Origin: Nectonema munidae
Taxonomy: Eukaryota; Nematomorpha; Nectonematoida; Nectonematidae
Reading direction: 5' to 3'
Assembly (NCBI GenBank): GCA_030549495.1
Contig: JAUIRK010000097.1
Coordinates: 1,273,001 to 1,337,000 of the forward strand
Length of the DNA stretch: 64,000 nt
Part shown: one piece after another, positions 61,527 to 64,000 of the stretch
How the letters are laid out: every line of letters begins with the position of its first letter
Numbering within the stretch: position 1 is the first letter of the stretch
Notes under the pieces: model-generated
Databases searched by the model: none
Seen by the model: the letters and a program-made list of their open reading frames with translations, nothing else
Told to the model about the DNA's origin: nothing
Made by a program: the position numbers and the translations under genes

Positions 61527-64000
61527 CTAAAAGAATTAATGAAGAATAAATTACGAGATGAAATGAATGATACGAATATACGTTATCAAATATGCAAGCT
61601 AGAACATCAATTCTTTCTATACATACTTCTGGCTCATTTGTATTTATGAACTTTATTTACAATTTAACGTATATTCTTAAATATAAGTCGATCTCACTTA
61701 TGACACTTGGACAAGTTGATTAATTCGTGTATAAGTTTAGAGGTCATTCATGAAGTAAACATTCCCTTCGCTTTCGTTAATAATATAATTGGCGTAAATC
61801 GATTAAAATCTATATAATAACGGATAGCTTCGTTTACTCGCTACTCCGTTTCAGACAAATATTAAAAATATAAAAATCATTTATTCCAACAAAAAATTAA
61901 AACATAAAAAAATTAAGTTTGATCTAAGAAAATACTTATCACCATATTTTGCAAATAGTAGTTATGCTTGGTTCTCCACCATAAAAGCATCATGTCGGTC
62001 GTCTTCTTCTTCTGTATCCACTTCTGCTTCGTGTTCTCATCTAATGTGGCATGTTTAACATGCATTTTCCCTGTCATCGATTGAGATTCTTATACTAGAT
62101 TTCGTGAAAGAATGGAATGGCATGGCATTGAAGGCATTGAACTCTACTTGATTCCAAAGAGCTTTAACTCATTCAGCCACTTTCACTACGCTTCGTCTTT
62201 TCACATCGCTAGGTTTGGTGAGGGGAATTTGGCCACGTGATAGCCATTGTTGCCATTGATGGCCGAACTGATGCTTCCATCGTTTATTTCAACAAATTTC
62301 AATGGATTGAAGGATATAGCTTAGCGATGCATACAGGTAGCATAGCCAGGTCTAACTGTTTTACAATGCAGTTCTTGTCATTCTCCACCGAGTGAGTTTG
62401 AAATGACTTCTATGCCTTTAAACTGCGTCTATGTTGAAAGTGCGAAAAACGCAAAGATCCAAACTTTTTGAATCGAAACAAACTTTGCTTCTCTTGCCAT
62501 CCAGCCTTTTTCATTCACATGGGATCACAAAACTACTTTGAAAATTTTCTTCTGAAATAATTTTCCGTTTGAAGATAGGCATTCATTTTAAATTTTGGGC
62601 ATCGGCGTAAACACACAAAACATAGTGAAATCCCTTTTTCAATTTCATACTGTTGTGAAAAGAAGTTTTAACAGCCTTATTTCCTAGGATATCAAAGAAA
62701 TGGAAGTTTCCTTCATATTTGCAATCCTTGAGAAGGGATATTCACACGATTTTATCATTCAGTTAGGCAAGAATTTTTTGAATAATTAAATTGCCACCAA
62801 CTCAAACTTTTTTATTTCTCATGATCAGCTTTGACTTATCACAGAGTATGGATTTTACAAGATTAGACTATACCAGCGTTTCTCAACCGGCGTTCCGCAG
62901 AAGCCAAGGGTTTCGCAAAAACTCCATAAGGTTTTCGCGAAAAGCAGTCAGGTATTTTTTACGTTCAAGTTTGGATGTTTTTAATGAAAACTTTTTAATC
63001 AGGTAGCATAAAGAAGTTTTCTAGCCCTACTAATAAATATGATACAGAATTTTTCTCAAATTAATACTAATACTTTAATATTTTTTCACTGTAGTTTGCG
63101 TTTTATTTAGAATGACAAAATTTAAACAAATTTTTATTGACTTTTTTCGTTAATTTAATTGAGAATCTTTTTTGTCTTTCCCTTTTCTTTTATTGTGATA
63201 AAAATTTATGAAAATATTTTCACATATAGGATTCCTTGAAAGATTAAACATATTACAAGAGTTCCGCGTAAGTAAAAAGGGTGAGAAACGCACTATAAGT
63301 TAACATTTTTAAAACGTTATAAATAATTTTTATAGGAAAATATGTTTTATCAAAAAATATTTTTTTTTCGATTAATTATAATAATAATTGATGATAGTTG
63401 CGTCAACAAATCAAACTTGGTTGAAAATTATAATATATTTTGTAAATTTTTCATATTCCCTAAATTATACATTTCCATAAAACAAAAATAAACTAAAAGA
63501 AGCATTCAAAGGAAGATCAAAGTTTGTAAATGTGCTTCACGCCGTAAATCGTGAATCTATTTCGTCGAAGTTTCAAGAATTCTTTGATAAAAATTTTAAT
63601 TACAATGAGCGAAGCTTTGGAAATAAAATCTACTTTCATTCTGTTAATCATTTGGGTGTTGTTTTGTATCCTTGATCTACTTACTTCATTTTAGATGTGG
63701 ATTATAAGTTTTCTCTTTCTTCGTGCCGAATATTTTACGTAGGAATCAATTATTTCTTGCATAACTAAGCAAAACAGTTCTAGTAAAAATATTTAAAAGG
63801 TAAAAATGAAAAAAAAACGATTCAATGGTGAAATTAGGATGGCAAAAGTGCCTTTTTGAATATTTAAAAGCCAAATTGGAGTTAAAAAACTAAAATCAAT
63901 ACATTTGATTATTCTTTTTTTCTCAATCTCCTATAGTGTACTAAAGATTTCCTTGAATTGAAATTTTTATTAGATAATTTGGAATAGTTGAGCTAGCAGT
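61527..64000. other. Region upstream of the LRR exons, partly intronic
   Basis: Upstream LRR and signal-peptide exons are expected beyond or within this stretch, but I could not recognise one. An open minus-strand run at about 62,105-61,930 lacks LRR features. An hAT-like MITE lies at 62874-63291. Confidence 0.5.
62874..63291. mobile_element. hAT-type MITE, CAGCGTTTCTCAACC ends
   Basis: CAGCGTTTCTCAACCGGCGTTCCGC at the left is mirrored by GAGTTCCGCG...GGGTGAGAAACGC at the right. The flanks GACTATAC and ACTATAAG share only ACTATA, offset by one, so the duplication is imperfect. The interior is non-coding. Confidence 0.7.

Noticed and set aside
61930-62105. Minus-strand open run beginning MTGKMHVKHATLDEN, a possible upstream exon of the LRR gene.
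   Set aside because: No leucine-rich repeat or signal peptide pattern and only a weak GTGATA donor.

Overview
This window is from an animal nuclear genome, most likely an invertebrate. It is strongly A+T rich, with roughly 70% A+T judged by eye. It contains GT-AG introns, animal-type transposons of several classes, LINE fragments and tRNA-derived SINE-like sequence, and one host gene of metazoan adhesion-receptor type. No bacterial operons, CRISPR arrays or phage genes were seen. The species cannot be fixed from the sequence alone.

Host gene. One gene is recognisable, on the minus strand, and its N-terminal part lies outside the window. Four exons at 61526-61276, 60376-60177, 42722-42436 and 33517-32694 join in phase. 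Together they encode leucine-rich repeats, an LRR C-terminal cap, one Ig domain, an FN3-like region, a transmembrane helix and a short cytoplasmic tail ending at a stop. It is a type I LRR-Ig-FN3 membrane protein, probably a neuronal or adhesion type. Its introns of about 17.5 kb and 8.9 kb hold most of the transposons in the right half of the window.

Left third (1-21 kb). A MULE-type transposase relic is split by a piggyBac element (590-4080) flanked by TTAA. That element carries what looks like an intact, spliced transposase of about 559 residues. A second, internally deleted copy lies at 9300-11894. A 3.9-kb TTAA-flanked element at 14488-18394 has no transposase and is filled with two tandem arrays of about 150 bp. 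A relative at 21370-26812 retains a broken piggyBac transposase between its left end and the first array, and has been invaded by an RTE-like LINE.

Right part (42-57 kb, inside the large intron). LINE and hAT relics lead into a Russian-doll stack. An hAT-type insertion (47544-56061) contains a second one (47683-55554). The second contains a ZMYM1-like hAT element (48599-51478), a small hAT MITE (52368-52565) and a ZBED5-like hAT element (52747-55297). Each layer has an 8-bp target-site duplication that can be read directly: three are exact and two have a single mismatch.

The rest is A+T-rich intergenic or intronic DNA with MITEs (C/G-run hAT MITEs, fold-back elements, a piggyBac MITE), SINE-like pieces and microsatellites. 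Most of the coding-like sequence in the window belongs to transposons. Only the LRR-Ig-FN3 gene appears to be a host gene.
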